Of a DNA stretch of 64,000 nucleotides, positions 1 to 11,339 are shown piece by piece. Under the pieces are notes generated by a model that did no database searches, was not told where the DNA came from, and saw only the letters and a program-made list of their open reading frames with translations. Numbering within the stretch: position 1 is the first letter of the stretch; every line of letters begins with the position of its first letter. A program made the translations under genes and the position numbers. Origin of the DNA: Panorpa germanica (Eukaryota > Arthropoda > Insecta > Mecoptera > Panorpidae); assembly GCA_963678705.1 (NCBI GenBank), contig OY783219.1, forward strand, positions 62,001-126,000, given 5' to 3'.

Positions 1-267
1 TTGAAAAGCTGATGCCGTCATGTTGATAACATATAGATACAAGAGTGACAATTAAATCACTTGCTGGAACCCACAGAGATGCACTTGCAAAATGGACCCT
101 CTACGTACCTGATCATCAAGATATTTCAACAATTGGTAAAATACGGAGGATCTACTATCAGGTTAGTGAAAAACGACACTAAACGGCACTCGGTTTTAAT
201 TTTCAATAAGTTAGATGAATTTTCATTATCTTTATTAGATATTTTTATAAATCTTTAATTTTTATTA
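1..267. other. Left edge, no gene recognised
   Basis: A short open frame (about 31-168, plus strand) could be the tail of an exon or of a repeat, but it has no motif I recognise. The rest is AT-rich. Confidence 0.3.
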
Positions 268-650
268 TTAATTGTTTATTGTTCGGTTTTCGGCTTTACA
301 ATCTACATTCTTAATACATTTCATATACTTCAACTTACAATTAAATTTACATTATTCTCAGTTTATTTATTCTCCTGTTTTTTCTTTCTTTCTTACTATT
401 TCCGCCATCCACCTCTTTCCTTCACTGCCTCCCTTTAATAGCTGGCCAATATTCCTTTCGCTCGCTACTTTTTCCTTACACTCAAACCTAATGTTCTCCA
501 GTGTTTCGTCCTCCGCTCCGCACACTCTACACTTTCTTTCCTCACTCTTTTCCCAGTATCTGTTTCCTTTTTCCTCATTTCCTAATCTAAACCTTGCTGT
601 TCTTCTTATGTGTTTTATGTCTTTTTCTATAAGGTACTGAGGCACATTAT
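268..650 (-). mobile_element. R1-like LINE, 3' end fragment
   Basis: Minus-strand frame 645 to 367 (92 codons) carries the C-terminal block of a non-LTR retrotransposon polyprotein. It has the RFRLGNEEKGNRYWE motif followed by a CxxC zinc-knuckle start (CRVCG); the usual histidine of that knuckle is not conserved. The downstream part (366 to about 268) matches the 3' end of a second copy at about 10300-10400, sharing a stretch around 'tgtagattgtaaagccgaaa'. It is 5'-truncated and has no reverse transcriptase domain. This family is common in hymenopteran genomes, from memory of the motif. Confidence 0.7.
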
Positions 651-659
651 TTTCCCTTT

Positions 660-1335
660 AAATCATTTATTTGTTAATCAATATAATTTATTGAGGTTAT
701 TTTATAATTTGGCGCTTTAACCGTCTCTTTGAATCAAGAACTCAACATCGAAATTATTTTGTTCGTATCTGATTTAAATCTAATGCAAATTTAAAATATA
801 ATAATATAGGATATGATATTATTTTTCCGGGATGTGAGCTTTTGAACATTTTATGTCCCTCCGTACTTTATACTACGCTGTAATGAGTTGTAGCATCTAG
901 TAGAGCTTTATAAAAAGCACAGGATGTCAGCCATAATGTTGCAACCTGTGTAGGGTCATCTTTAGTATTTGATGTCAATTAAATATGTTTAAGGCAGCAG
1001 TCTTGTCCGGTGGAAATTTTATCTATAGCGTAATATAGATAAAGTTTTTTGCTTGAAATGACAGTGTATCAGTTTTAGCGCATTTTTCATAGACAACAGG
1101 AAATATTTAAAATTATTTAAAAAAACAACCCTATGTAATAGCTTTAATAAATTTAATAATAAATCATAAAACGAAAACCAATCATTAAACATCTCCTTTA
1201 AACCGCTCCAAAGCTGTATTTAGTCAATTGTTAAACATGGTTTTGAAATCCCTGTTCAATTTAAAAATGGAATTAAAATTGGAAATTTTTCAACAGTTTT
1301 ATAATACAAACAATATAAATATATATTTTTTTCAG
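660..1335. other. AT-rich intergenic stretch
   Basis: No coding potential or repeat recognised. A polypyrimidine tract ending in 'ttttttcag' (1326-1335) could be a splice acceptor for an untranslated leader of the TPR gene. Confidence 0.35.
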
Positions 1336-1345
1336 CTAATGCGGA

Positions 1346-1352
1346 TATAAAA
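1346..1352 (+). promoter_or_regulatory. Candidate TATA box of the TPR gene
   Basis: TATAAAA lies 79 bp upstream of the ATG at 1431. The spacing leaves room for a transcription start near 1375-1380 and a leader of about 50 bases. No initiator motif is clear, so the assignment is inference. Confidence 0.4.
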
Positions 1353-1430
1353 GCAAACAGTAAGAGGAAAAACTTATTCGATAATTTATTAATTTAATAA
1401 TATCGACAAATATTAAAAATCAAAAGAAAT

Positions 1431-2603
1431 ATGTCGGAAAACAATTTGTATGAAAAGGCGAAGGAGCTAGAAAAGGAATATAGACTTGATGAAGCTTTAC
1501 AAAATTATAGAAGTATTTATAATGATAAAATAAATAAATTAGGGGTTAATGATTTAAAAACTGTTAGCAGTCTCTATGATATTGCTGTCGTTCTTGGAAA
1601 ACAAGGAAACTTTGATGACGCTTTAAAATCTTTTACTGAGGTGTACAATCGTCGGAACTATATAATGGGTGCCCTTTACCCAGGCACTTTAAGTGCCCGT
1701 GAATGTATGGCATTCATACTTCAAAAACAAGGGAACTATGATGACGCACTGACTATGTTTAATAAAGTGTACGACGCTAAAATTAATTTGTTTGGTAAAA
1801 AAGATTTGCGTACTATAAATGCTTTACAGAATATAGCTACAGTCTTAAATAAACAAGGTAAACTTAAAGAAGCATTAGAGAAGTTTAATTATGTGCATGG
1901 TGTAAGAACAGAATGTAAAGGTCCTGATGACCCTGCTACTTTAAGAGCTAAACAGAATATAGCCATTGTAGTAGAACGTCAAGGTAACCTTGATAAGGCA
2001 CTAGAGCTATTTAGTGAAATATACGACGTTAAATTGAAAATATTTGGTGTTAATAATCTGGCTACTTTAACCACTAGACACAGTATGGGGAAGATATTAC
2101 TGCATCAAAACAAACTTGATAAAGCTCTTAAAATACTAAATGAAGTGTATGACAAAAGGCAACAGATTGTAGGAGTTTATCACCACAGTACTCTATCGAT
2201 TAAAATAGATATTGCTTTAGTATTTCGACATCAGCACAAATTCAATAAGGCAATAGAATTATGTTCAGATGTTATTGGATCGTTCAGAGAGTTCATGGGA
2301 TCCAGTTATCCTGCCACTATTACTACTCAACAGACTATGGCTGCATTATTTCAAGATCAAGGGAAACTTAATGATGCATTTAATTTGTTCACCGATGTGT
2401 ACTATAGAAGAAAGGCAACAAAAGGTCCTAATAATCCCAGTACGTTAAATACTCAAATATATAGAGCGATAGTTCTTCGTGAACAAGGGAGGCTAAAAGA
2501 TGCGTTAATGTTGTTAAACGATATACAGAAAATATTAAAACAAGATGTCTGTGTTGAATCCATTTTGTTAGACGTTAAACGCTGCAAAGGCAAAGTTCTT
2601 TAA
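1431..2603 (+). pseudogene. TPR-repeat protein, N-terminal part (ends at in-frame stop)
   Basis: A 390-codon frame made of about nine degenerate 42-residue tetratricopeptide units of the kinesin-light-chain/nephrocystin-3 type. Each has a QGxxxxAL core with a VYD-like helix end and a P-x-T-L turn. TPR arrays form superhelical protein-binding scaffolds; there is no signal peptide or membrane segment, so a cytosolic protein is likely. The start was chosen for the TATA box upstream and because TPR sequence begins within a few residues. The frame ends with TAA at 2601-2603, but the same frame continues directly into more TPR sequence (DQGHLNQAL...). The stop therefore looks like a point nonsense change in a longer gene, possibly CAA to TAA. 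There are no introns. A functional truncated product cannot be excluded. Confidence 0.75.
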
Positions 2604-2975
2604 GATCAAGGACATCTTAATCAGGCGTTAGCTTTATTTGAAGAAGTTCACATAGAAGAAAGTAAAACCAAGGATTTAAATCATAAGGACATCGTAACTG
2701 TCAAGCGTGATATAGCATTAGTGTTACAGGATCTAGGTAGCCTTGATGATGCAATGAAATTGTTTAAGGAAATATATGAATTGACTAAGCAAGGTTTATA
2801 TTTCAATCAGATATACATCCTTGGTTATGAGCATAATATAGCTGTTATCCTACACAAACAAGGAAAACTGAATGAAGCGCTACAGTTGTTAAATAAGGTA
2901 TATGCTAAATCTATGAAACTAATGGGAGCTCATGACAGTTCTACTTTAAGTACTCAAAATAGTATAGCTGAAATA

Positions 2976-5900
2976 CTGCAAGAACAAGGTAATCTTGATG
3001 AAGCATTGAACTTGTTTAAACAAGTGAATAATGTAAGAAAACAAGTTATGGATGTCAATCATCCAGATATTTTAAATACTGAAGTAAGTATAGCTAAATT
3101 ACTGCAAGAACAAGGTAATCTTGATGAAGCATTAAAGTTGCTTAAACAAGTGAATAATGTAAGAAAACAAGTTATGGATGAAAATCATCCAGATATTTTA
3201 AATACTGAAGTAAGTATAGCTAAATTACTGCAAGAACAAGGTAATCTTGATGAAGCATTAAAGTTGTTTAAACAAGTGAATAATGTAAGAAAACAAGTTA
3301 TGGATGAAAATCATCCAGATATTTTAAATACTGAAGTAAGTATAGCTAAATTACTGCAAGAACAAGGTAATCTTGATGAAGCATTAAAGTTGTTCAAACA
3401 AGTGAATAATGTAAGAAAACAAGTTATGGATGAAAATCATCCAGATATTTTAAATACTGAAGTAAGTATAGCTAAATTACTGCAAGAACAAGGTAATCTT
3501 GATGAAGCATTAAAGTTGTTTAAAGAAGTGAATAATGTAAGAAAACAAGTTATGGATGAAAATCATCCAGATATTTTAAATACTGAAGTAAGTATAGCTA
3601 TATTACTGCAAGAACAAGGTAATCTTGATGAAGCATTGAACTTGTTTAAACAAGTGAATAATGTAAGAAAACAAGTTATGGATGTCAATCATCCAGATAT
3701 TTTAAATACTGAAGTAAGTATAGCTAAATTACTGCAAGAACAAGGTAATCTTGATGAAGCATTGAACTTGTTTAAACAAGTGAATAATGTAAGAAAACAA
3801 GTTATGGATGAAAATCATCCAGATATTTTAAATACTGAAGTAAGTATAGCTATATTACTGCAAGAACAAGGTAATCTTGATGAAGCATTGAACTTGTTTA
3901 AACAAGTGAATAATGTAAGAAAACAAGTTATGGATGTCAATCATCCAGATATTTTAAATACTGAAGTAAGTATAGCTAAATTACTGCAAGAACAAGGTAA
4001 TCTTGATGAAGCATTAAAGTTGCTTAAACAAGTGAATAATGTAAGAAAACAAGTTATGGATGAAAATCATCCAGATATTTTAAATACTGAAGTAAGTATA
4101 GCTAAATTACTGCAAGAACAAGGTAATCTTGATGAAGCATTAAAGTTGTTTAAACAAGTGAATAATGTAAGAAAACAAGTTATGGATGAAAATCATCCAG
4201 ATATTTTAAATACTGAAGTAAGTATAGCTAAATTACTGCAAGAACAAGGTAATCTTGATGAAGCATTAAAGTTGTTCAAACAAGTGAATAATGTAAGAAA
4301 ACAAGTTATGGATGAAAATCATCCAGATATTTTAAATACTGAAGTAAGTATAGCTAAATTACTGCAAGAACAAGGTAATCTTGATGAAGCATTAAAGTTG
4401 TTTAAACAAGTGAATAATGTAAGAAAACAAGTTATGGATGAAAATCATCCAGATATTTTAAATACTGAAGTAAGTATAGCTAAATTACTGCAAGAACAAG
4501 GTAATCTTGATGAAGCATTAAAGTTGTTCAAACAAGTGAATAATGTAAGAAAACAAGTTATGGATGAAAATCATCCAGATATTTTAAATACTGAAGTAAG
4601 TATAGCTAAATTACTGCAAGAACAAGGTAATCTTGATGAAGCATTAAAGTTGTTTAAACAAGTGAATAATGTAAGAAAACAAGTTATGGATGAAAATCAT
4701 CCAGATATTTTAAATACTGAAGTAAGTATAGCTAAATTACTGCAAGAACAAGGTAATCTTGATGAAGCATTAAAGTTGTTTAAACAAGTGAATAATGTAA
4801 GAAAACAAGTTATGGATGAAAATCATCCAGATATTTTAAATACTGAAGTAAGTATAGCTAAATTACTGCAAGAACAAGGTAATCTTGATGAAGCATTAAA
4901 GTTGTTCAAACAAGTGAATAATGTAAGAAAACAAGTTATGGATGAAAATCATCCAGATATTTTAAATACTGAAGTAAGTATAGCTAAATTACTGCAAGAA
5001 CAAGGTAATCTTGATGAAGCATTAAAGTTGTTTAAACAAGTGAATAATGTAAGAAAACAAGTTATGGATGAAAATCATCCAGATATTTTAAATACTGAAG
5101 TAAGTATAGCTAAATTACTGCAAGAACAAGGTAATCTTGATGAAGCATTAAAGTTGTTCAAACAAGTGAATAATGTAAGAAAACAAGTTATGGATGAAAA
5201 TCATCCAGATATTTTAAATACTGAAGTAAGTATAGCTAAATTACTGCAAGAACAAGGTAATCTTGATGAAGCATTAAAGTTGTTTAAACAAGTGAATAAT
5301 GTAAGAAAACAAGTTATGGATGAAAATCATCCAGATATTTTAAATACTGAAGTAAGTATAGCTAAATTACTGCAAGAACAAGGTAATCTTGATGAAGCAT
5401 TAAAGTTGTTCAAACAAGTGAATAATGTAAGAAAACAAGTTATGGATGAAAATCATCCAGATATTTTAAATACTGAAGTAAGTATAGCTAAATTACTGCA
5501 AGAACAAGGTAATCTTGATGAAGCATTAAAGTTGTTTAAACAAGTGAATAATGTAAGAAAACAAGTTATGGATGAAAATCATCCAGATATTTTAAATACT
5601 GAAGTAAGTATAGCTAAATTACTGCAAGAACAAGGTAATCTTGATGAAGCATTAAAGTTGTTCAAACAAGTGAATAATGTAAGAAAACAAGTTATGGATG
5701 AAAATCATCCAGATATTTTAAATACTGAAGTAAGTATAGCTAAATTACTGCAAGAACAAGGTAATCTTGATGAAGCATTAAAGTTGTTTAAACAAGTGAA
5801 TAATGTAAGAAAACAAGTTATGGATGAAAATCATCCAGATATTTTAAATACTGAAGTAAGTATAGCTAAATTACTGCAAGAACAAGGTAATCTTGATGAA

Positions 5901-6274
5901 GCATTAAAGTTGTTTAGACAGGTGAATAATGTAAGAAAACAAGTTATGAATGAAAATCATCCAGATATTTTAAATGCTGAAGTAAGTATAGCTAAATTAC
6001 TGCAAGAACAAGGTAATCTTGATGAAGCATTAAAGTTGCTTAAACAAGTGAATAATGTAAGAAAACAAGTTATGGATGAAAATCATCCAGATATTTTAAA
6101 TACTGAAGTAAGTATAGCTAAATTACTGCAAGAACAAGGTAATCTTGATGAAGCATTAAAGTTGTTTAAACAAGTGAATAATGTAAGAAAACAAGTTATG
6201 GATGAAAATCATCCAGATATTTTAAATACTGAAGTAAGTATAGCTAAATTACTGCAAGAACAAGGTAATCTTGA
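2976..6274 (+). repeat. 126-bp coding tandem array, 26 units plus a partial one
   Basis: The word 'ctgcaagaacaaggtaatc' recurs every 126 bp from 2976 to 6252 (26 x 126 = 3276). From about 4236 to 5873 units mostly alternate between 'ttgttcaaa' and 'ttgtttaaa' (broken once, at 4614/4740), giving a 252-bp higher-order period. The variant pattern of units 1-4 (2976-3479) recurs in units 8-11 (3858-4361), which suggests duplication of a seven-unit block. Identity includes silent sites, so amplification or gene conversion is recent. Confidence 0.95.
6259..6274 (+). repeat. Target-site duplication, left copy
   Basis: The 14-base core 'caaggtaatcttga' at 6261-6274 is repeated at 9300-9313 immediately after the LINE poly(A). 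Two further A's (6259-6260) could belong to the duplication or to the tail. Confidence 0.9.
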
Positions 6275-6484
6275 CCCACATGGAGGTGTAGCAATTTTAA
6301 TACATAAATCCGTAAAATACAAAAGATTTATAATAATTAACCCATTTACTCATTAGAAATTGCAGCAATAACAATAAAACTTAACAGAATTGAAGAAATA
6401 TGTATATTATCCATTTATGCTAAACCAAATCACAAAATATCTAATTTAAACTGGACACATATAAATCAACAAATATCTTTACCT

Positions 6485-7894
6485 GTGATATTTGCCGGAG
6501 ATTTTAATGCCTCACATCTCGCCTGGGATATAAATTGTCCAGGAAGTTTTTACGAAGGCAATGAACTATACCAATTCATAGAAAACGAAAACTTTCTGGT
6601 AATAAATGACCACAAACCAACAAGGGTTAGCCATTCTAGGACTAGGGACAGTATATTGGATCTAACGATTGTATCTTCAACATTAAACCAACAAATTACT
6701 TCGTGGCAAGTTCTGGCAGATAGCTTGGGTAGTGATCACTACCCAATTTTTTTTTGTCTGAATGACAAAAATAAAGACCGGTACCCTACATCAGAATATT
6801 TAACGAGGAGAAATTTCCGAAAAGCAGATTGGGAGAAATATAGTCTTGAAATAGAAAGCAGAATTTCAAACCTTATCACAAATGGAATCACAAGTAATCC
6901 TCAATATGTTGAAAACAAATACAACCAATTTAGAGATGTTATTAATAATTCGGCAGACATACATATTCCATCTACCAGATTGTATAATATAACTTCTAAT
7001 AAAATAAAACCGTCTTGGTGGGACACAGAGTGCAATAAAATGATAGCTCAAAGAAAATTAGCATTAACTATTTTTAATAAAAACATGACAATGGCAAATT
7101 ATTTAAATTATAAAAAACATCAAGCTAAAACCAGACGATATTTTAGAGCCAGGAAAAAAATAGAATGGCAGAATTTCTGCGAGAATTTAAACCCAAACAC
7201 AACAACTAACATTGTCTGGAATAATATAAGAAAAATTAACAACAAAAGCTATAGTACTAAAAGGATAAGTGATAATGAAAATTTAATAGAAGAATTCATT
7301 AATAAAAAATTTCCACAGAACAACAACTTAAATATTACCACCACCATCACCATAAAAGATAATTTCTTAGATAATAACATAAATATAAATGAAGTAAATT
7401 TCGCGTTAAATCATAATAAAAACAGTAGCACAGGATTTGATAGAATAAATTACAAAATGATACAGAACCTACCTGACAATGCAATAAATCATCTTACACA
7501 AATATATAATCTCTCATTAAACACTGCTGATATACCATTAGATTGGAAAAAACATATCGTGGTTCCTATATTAAAACCAGGAAAAGATCCAAACAAAGAA
7601 GAATCATTCAGACCAATTACTTTACTATCATGTATGGGCAAAACTATGGAAACAATAATCAAAAACAGAGTGGAATGGTATCTCGAACATCATAAAAGAT
7701 TACCTGAGTTACAATTTGCTTTTAGAAAATCAAGAAGTACGCAGCATAACTTAAACATATTGAATATCGATATTCAAAAAACATACAGTAAAAATCATTA
7801 CATGATAGCTGCTTTCATTGATATTGAAGCAGCTTATGACAATGTTAATCTTAAAATATTAAAAGAAAAATTAGAAAACATAGGTATATCTTAA
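6485..7894 (+). pseudogene. LINE endonuclease and reverse transcriptase N-part
   Basis: The frame opens inside an APE-type endonuclease: GDFNASHLAWD (6497 on), a later DSILDLTIVSS block, and SDHYPIFF near 6730-6750 as the terminal catalytic SDH motif. A linker follows, then the reverse transcriptase fingers: FRPITLLSCMGKTMETII, FAFRKSRSTQHNL and AAFIDIEAAYDNV, which holds the first catalytic aspartate. The frame stops at 7892-7894, where the palm with YADD should follow; the next readable sequence is already the pre-RNase H linker. The N-terminal part of the endonuclease (6275-6350) lies in another frame. This is a broken polyprotein, not a host gene. Confidence 0.9.
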
Positions 7895-8151
7895 CACCAA
7901 TCCAAATCCTCAACTATCAAACTAATATTCCTCCGGTAAATATCAGAATACAACAAATATCAGACAGTTTCTTTTGTAAAAACATTAAAACCTTAAATAC
8001 AAGATTATCTAAACTATATGTTCTTTATAATAAACCATATTGGACAACTCATAAAAAACCGGCACTTTTAACTAGTTTTGATAGATATAATAACTTAAAC
8101 TTAGAGGTACATAACACTATACCTTTTTTCAAATTTCCATTAGAAATAAGC

Positions 8152-9114
8152 ATGACAACAATACATACAGAAATAAATTTGTTCAAGAAAAATGAAAGTA
8201 AGGAAATAACTTATCAAAAATATATGGAATATATAACAAAAGATGATATAAACTGGAATATATGGTTTACCGATGGTTCATTCGAAAAAAACTCTAAAAC
8301 TGGAGGAATTGGCATTTACAATCATAATACAGATCAACAGTATAAATACAAACTTAACAACATCACAAATTCTTATAATACAGAAATAACAGCAATAATT
8401 AAATTACTAGAAATAATACAAAACACTGACAATAAAAATATATTAATCTTCACTGATTCTCGTAGTGTTTGTGTATCTTTAAATAATAATAAATTCAAAA
8501 ACAATAACAATTACAAAATATACTCAATTAAAGAATATCTTTTAAAAATGGAAAAAAGAGATATCAATGTTAAAATTATTTGGATTCCCGGACATGTAGG
8601 AATAAAAGGAAACGAAATGGCTAACAAACTTGCCAAAGAAGCTTGTGTAAATGGGGAAATAATCGAAATAAATTGGTCAATAAATGATTCAAAAAAAATA
8701 ATTAAAGAAAATTGTATGGCAGAATGGCAGAATATATATAATGAGAAAAGTCAAAATACCGGAAAATGTTTTTTTGCAGCGAATCAAAAAATTCCAGCAA
8801 CCACATGGTTTAATAAAAATCATTCACGGAGATATATTTCAACAAATTGTCGAATGAAATCTGGGCATTCTAGATGTCCAGCTCATCTATACAAAATAAA
8901 GCTAAAAGACACACCTAATTGTAGATGTGGAGAAGAAGGTTCTTTGGACCATATAATACTAGGGTGTAATCTCTTAACATCACAAATTGATAGACTTTTA
9001 AATAAACTATGTATTATTACACAGTTTCCAGTCAACATATCATATCTAATGACAAATGAAGAAACAGCAGAAATAGTAATAAACTTTGTGTTTGAAAACA
9101 ATATAGAAGTGTAA
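8152..9114 (+). pseudogene. LINE RNase H and C-terminal zinc knuckle
   Basis: A 320-codon frame. RNase H runs from about residue 36: FTDGSF (first Asp), TEITAI (Glu), FTDSRSV (second Asp) and WIPGHVGIKGNEMANKLAKEA (His and last Asp), so all catalytic positions are present. After it comes a KSGHSRCPAHLY block and a CRCGEEGSLDHIILGC knuckle typical of I- and R1-like elements. RNase H in a non-LTR element would degrade RNA in the RNA:DNA hybrid. The frame is intact but lies downstream of a reverse transcriptase that has lost its active site, so it is probably inert. Confidence 0.9.
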
Positions 9115-9299
9115 TATAAGTTATAAAATTTTATTGTTATATATTTAATTTTAATTTTAATTTGTTAAAGAATCAATTTATTTGTATTTATTAGAATAAT
9201 TATAATTTATATGTAAATTTTTTATATAATTTGACAAATAAAATTCAATGGCAAGAAGGTTGAATAAGCCAAAGCCTAAATAAAAAAAAAAAAAAAAAA

Positions 9300-9377
9300 C
9301 AAGGTAATCTTGATGAAGAAAACTTAAATTCTGAAATTAGTATACTTAACATTCTTCAAGAACAAGCTAATATGTGA
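9300..9377 (+). pseudogene. TPR-repeat protein, displaced C-terminal end
   Basis: Starts with the right copy of the LINE target duplication (9300-9313) and continues in the TPR frame for 25 codons to TGA at 9375-9377. It retains a degenerate unit (SEISILNILQEQAN). This is the natural end of the gene beginning at 1431; the last unit is shortened compared with the array. Confidence 0.85.
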
Positions 9378-9774
9378 TGTTGGAGAAGTGAAAAAAAAAC
9401 AAACAAACGATAAATGTAATTTTAAAGGATGTTGTTTTAAAGAATTTTTCTAAATTATTTATTTTATCTAGCGAAATTTTTTGAAAGTAAAGTTCTATAA
9501 ATGCATTTAATATAATAGTGTACAAAAGTGGTAATCTATAAAAAATGAATAAGTTATTTTTGTACCAGTTTTCTGTTCTTGTTGTTGATGAAATGATATT
9601 TAAAGCAATATAGAATATGTGGAAGCAACTGGACTGATTTTGATAAATTGATTCGCACTGAGTACATTTACGTATAATTTATGTTCAAACGGATTTACCA
9701 CACATATGTACTGGATTCAGATTTAAGAAAATTTAGAAATAAGAAATAACCAACAATTCTATGAATTTTTTTTT
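9378..9774. other. AT-rich stretch downstream of the TPR gene
   Basis: Probably the 3' UTR and intergenic DNA. No gene recognised. Confidence 0.3.
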
Positions 9775-10410
9775 TTTAATTATGTGAAAGTATGGTGCCA
9801 GAGTATATGAGGGGTAAGGAGAGTGACCTGCAGAATGTTAGAAGAACAATGAGATTTAGACTGAATGAAGAAAATGGTGGATAATGATACATGGTAATCT
9901 TAGATTCTGAGTGGACGGAGAAGAAAAGAAGACCATATAAGCGATGATTGTGTGAACAAGGTGGGCAGCAGTAGGAAGGTGGAGTAGCTATTAAAAGGAG
10001 AAAAGGAAGTGAACAAATCGATGGCATAAGTAATGAGATGAAGGAAGTGAAAAATCAGAGGGTTTATGTCTGAACAGGGTGATAGAGGTAAAAGGCAAGG
10101 AAGGAAAAATGAAGTCTTAAATAGCGCAAAGATATTAGAGGGTTTGTCGAGAGGAGACGAGCAAGAAAAAAAGTGAGATACGAATGTACAGGCAAAAAGG
10201 AAAGAGATGCAGGAAACGGTGAGAAGGAAAGAGGTGTAGGAAACAGGAAGTAAGCGGGTCATGAGAAAAAGGTGCAGAAAGTACTTAGGGAAAGGTATAG
10301 AATAGTTTAAGTTTAATTTTAAGTTGACGTTATATGAAATGTATTAAGAAATATATTAATGTAGATTGTAAAGCCGAAAGTCACACAAATAATATAATAA
10401 AAAAAGTATA
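9775..10410 (+). mobile_element. R1-like LINE, degenerate 3' end
   Basis: Plus-strand copy of the family at 268-650. 'VPEYMRGKESDLQNVRRTMRFRL' can be read at 9795-9863 in a broken frame, matching the RRTARFRLGNEE block of the other copy. The end (10320-10400) shares the same terminal sequence. Many stops and indels; dead. Longer apparent reverse-strand frames here are an artefact of purine richness. Confidence 0.65.
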
Positions 10411-10975
10411 AAAACTCTCTTAATATTAAGTTGTCATTGTAGACAAACAATATAGGTCGTTTTCTAATTACATGTGACTTAGTACCACACTGTGTCGCAT
10501 TGTGTGGATGTATAATAGAAATTAAATTAGTTTTAAATTTGTGCCTTCATCCATACTTATTCAGTTTTATTCTCAAAAATTGTTAAATTTTTTTATCCCA
10601 ATTTTTTAAATTTAATTTTACTTTTGTTTTAAGTTTATTTTTTTTTCATTATTGTCAAAGGTCAATCATATCATACAATGATATTGCAATAGTAATTATA
10701 ATGAGAAAGCATAACTTTTTATAGTGCTCGACAGCGCCAGGCACTGCATAGTTGGAACATTCAATGGTAAGCATGACAGACTAGTCGAGAAGTCTCATTC
10801 AAAATTTTGCTAAAATTATGTTGCTAACTTCTAGTTGCTAATTCTATTTTCGGATACGCCCACTTATATTCCAACAAAATAACCTTTTTTTATAAACGCC
10901 AAATAAATTTTAAATTTAAATTTAATTGTCTAAAGATAAAATCATTAAAGAAATATGGTTAAATCTCTCTGACTC
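10411..10975. other. Unassigned stretch
   Basis: AT-rich DNA with homopolymer runs. No gene or known element recognised. Confidence 0.3.
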
Positions 10976-11335
10976 TTCTGCTTAGCTCCACTTCCACACT
11001 TGATTTTTTTCTCCTTCTTTCTGCCTCCTCTGTCGCCATTCCATTCCTTTCATAATATTCCTTTATCTTTTCGGGCTCCCTTCCCCACCCTGCTTTCTAC
11101 TCTCATCCATAATTTTTCTTACGATTGCGCCTTCAGTGTTACTCATTTTCACCTCGAACTTGACTGCTCTCCTTCCTGCTTCTATTCTTATCTTGTCTCT
11201 TTTTAATTCTTCCATTACCATCTATCACGGCGTCTAGCCCTAGTACCCATTAACCCTCATATCCACTCCTATGTGGCGCCCTAAAAACCACAAACACTTC
11301 CATCAACTTTCTTGTTTCCGAGCAAGAATAATAAT
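10976..11335 (-). mobile_element. R1-like LINE fragment (linker before zinc knuckle)
   Basis: On the minus strand 11200 to 11000 reads as a highly charged segment with RIEAGRRAVKFEVKM and MDESRKQGG-like blocks, followed by a YYERNGMA-like block after a frameshift. This matches the linker that precedes the zinc knuckle in the same LINE family as 268-650. It is broken by indels and abuts the truncated end of a mariner at 11340. Confidence 0.5.
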
Positions 11336-11339
11336 AAGA

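Larger units (their letters stand above)
2604..6274 (+). pseudogene. TPR-repeat protein, continuation with homogenised array
   Basis: Same frame as the N-terminal part; the first ATG after the stop is at 2721. After three diverged units, 26 complete 42-residue units follow from 2976, almost identical at both protein and DNA level, and a 27th is cut by a LINE at 6274. The core reads LLQEQGNLDEALKLFKQV and then NNVRKQVMDENHPDIL. Recurrent variants are LN/LK, LLKQ/LFKQ, MDVNH/MDENH and SIAI/SIAK. Beyond 6274 the open frame runs on into LINE sequence as far as 6356; that tail is a chimera and not part of the protein. The original end lies at 9300-9377. Joined without the LINE, the gene would be 1,636 codons including the stop, and the frame is kept. 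Intron-free. Function unknown beyond protein binding. Confidence 0.8.
6275..9299 (+). mobile_element. I/R1-like LINE inserted in the TPR gene
   Basis: A non-LTR retrotransposon, 5'-truncated inside its endonuclease domain, ending in an 18-A tail (9282-9299) and flanked by a 14-16 bp target duplication. Order: endonuclease, reverse transcriptase (incomplete), RNase H, C-terminal zinc knuckle, 3' UTR. Defects: a frameshift near 6353, and loss of the RT palm with the catalytic YADD box around 7890. It is non-autonomous. A related C-terminal fragment lies at 46503-46621. Confidence 0.92.

Noticed and set aside
272..640. Plus-strand 122-residue Ser/Phe-rich protein
   Set aside because: Complementary shadow of the minus-strand LINE zinc-knuckle region; the same artefact is seen at 9776-10262 and 11000-11206.
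2976..6274. CRISPR-like or satellite array
   Set aside because: The repeats are contiguous, in frame, a multiple of three (126 bp) and encode TPR helices; there are no spacers.
2721..6356. A single 1,211-residue protein running from the TPR array into an endonuclease-like tail
   Set aside because: The last 27 codons are LINE sequence joined by insertion; the target duplication shows the true gene end at 9300-9377.
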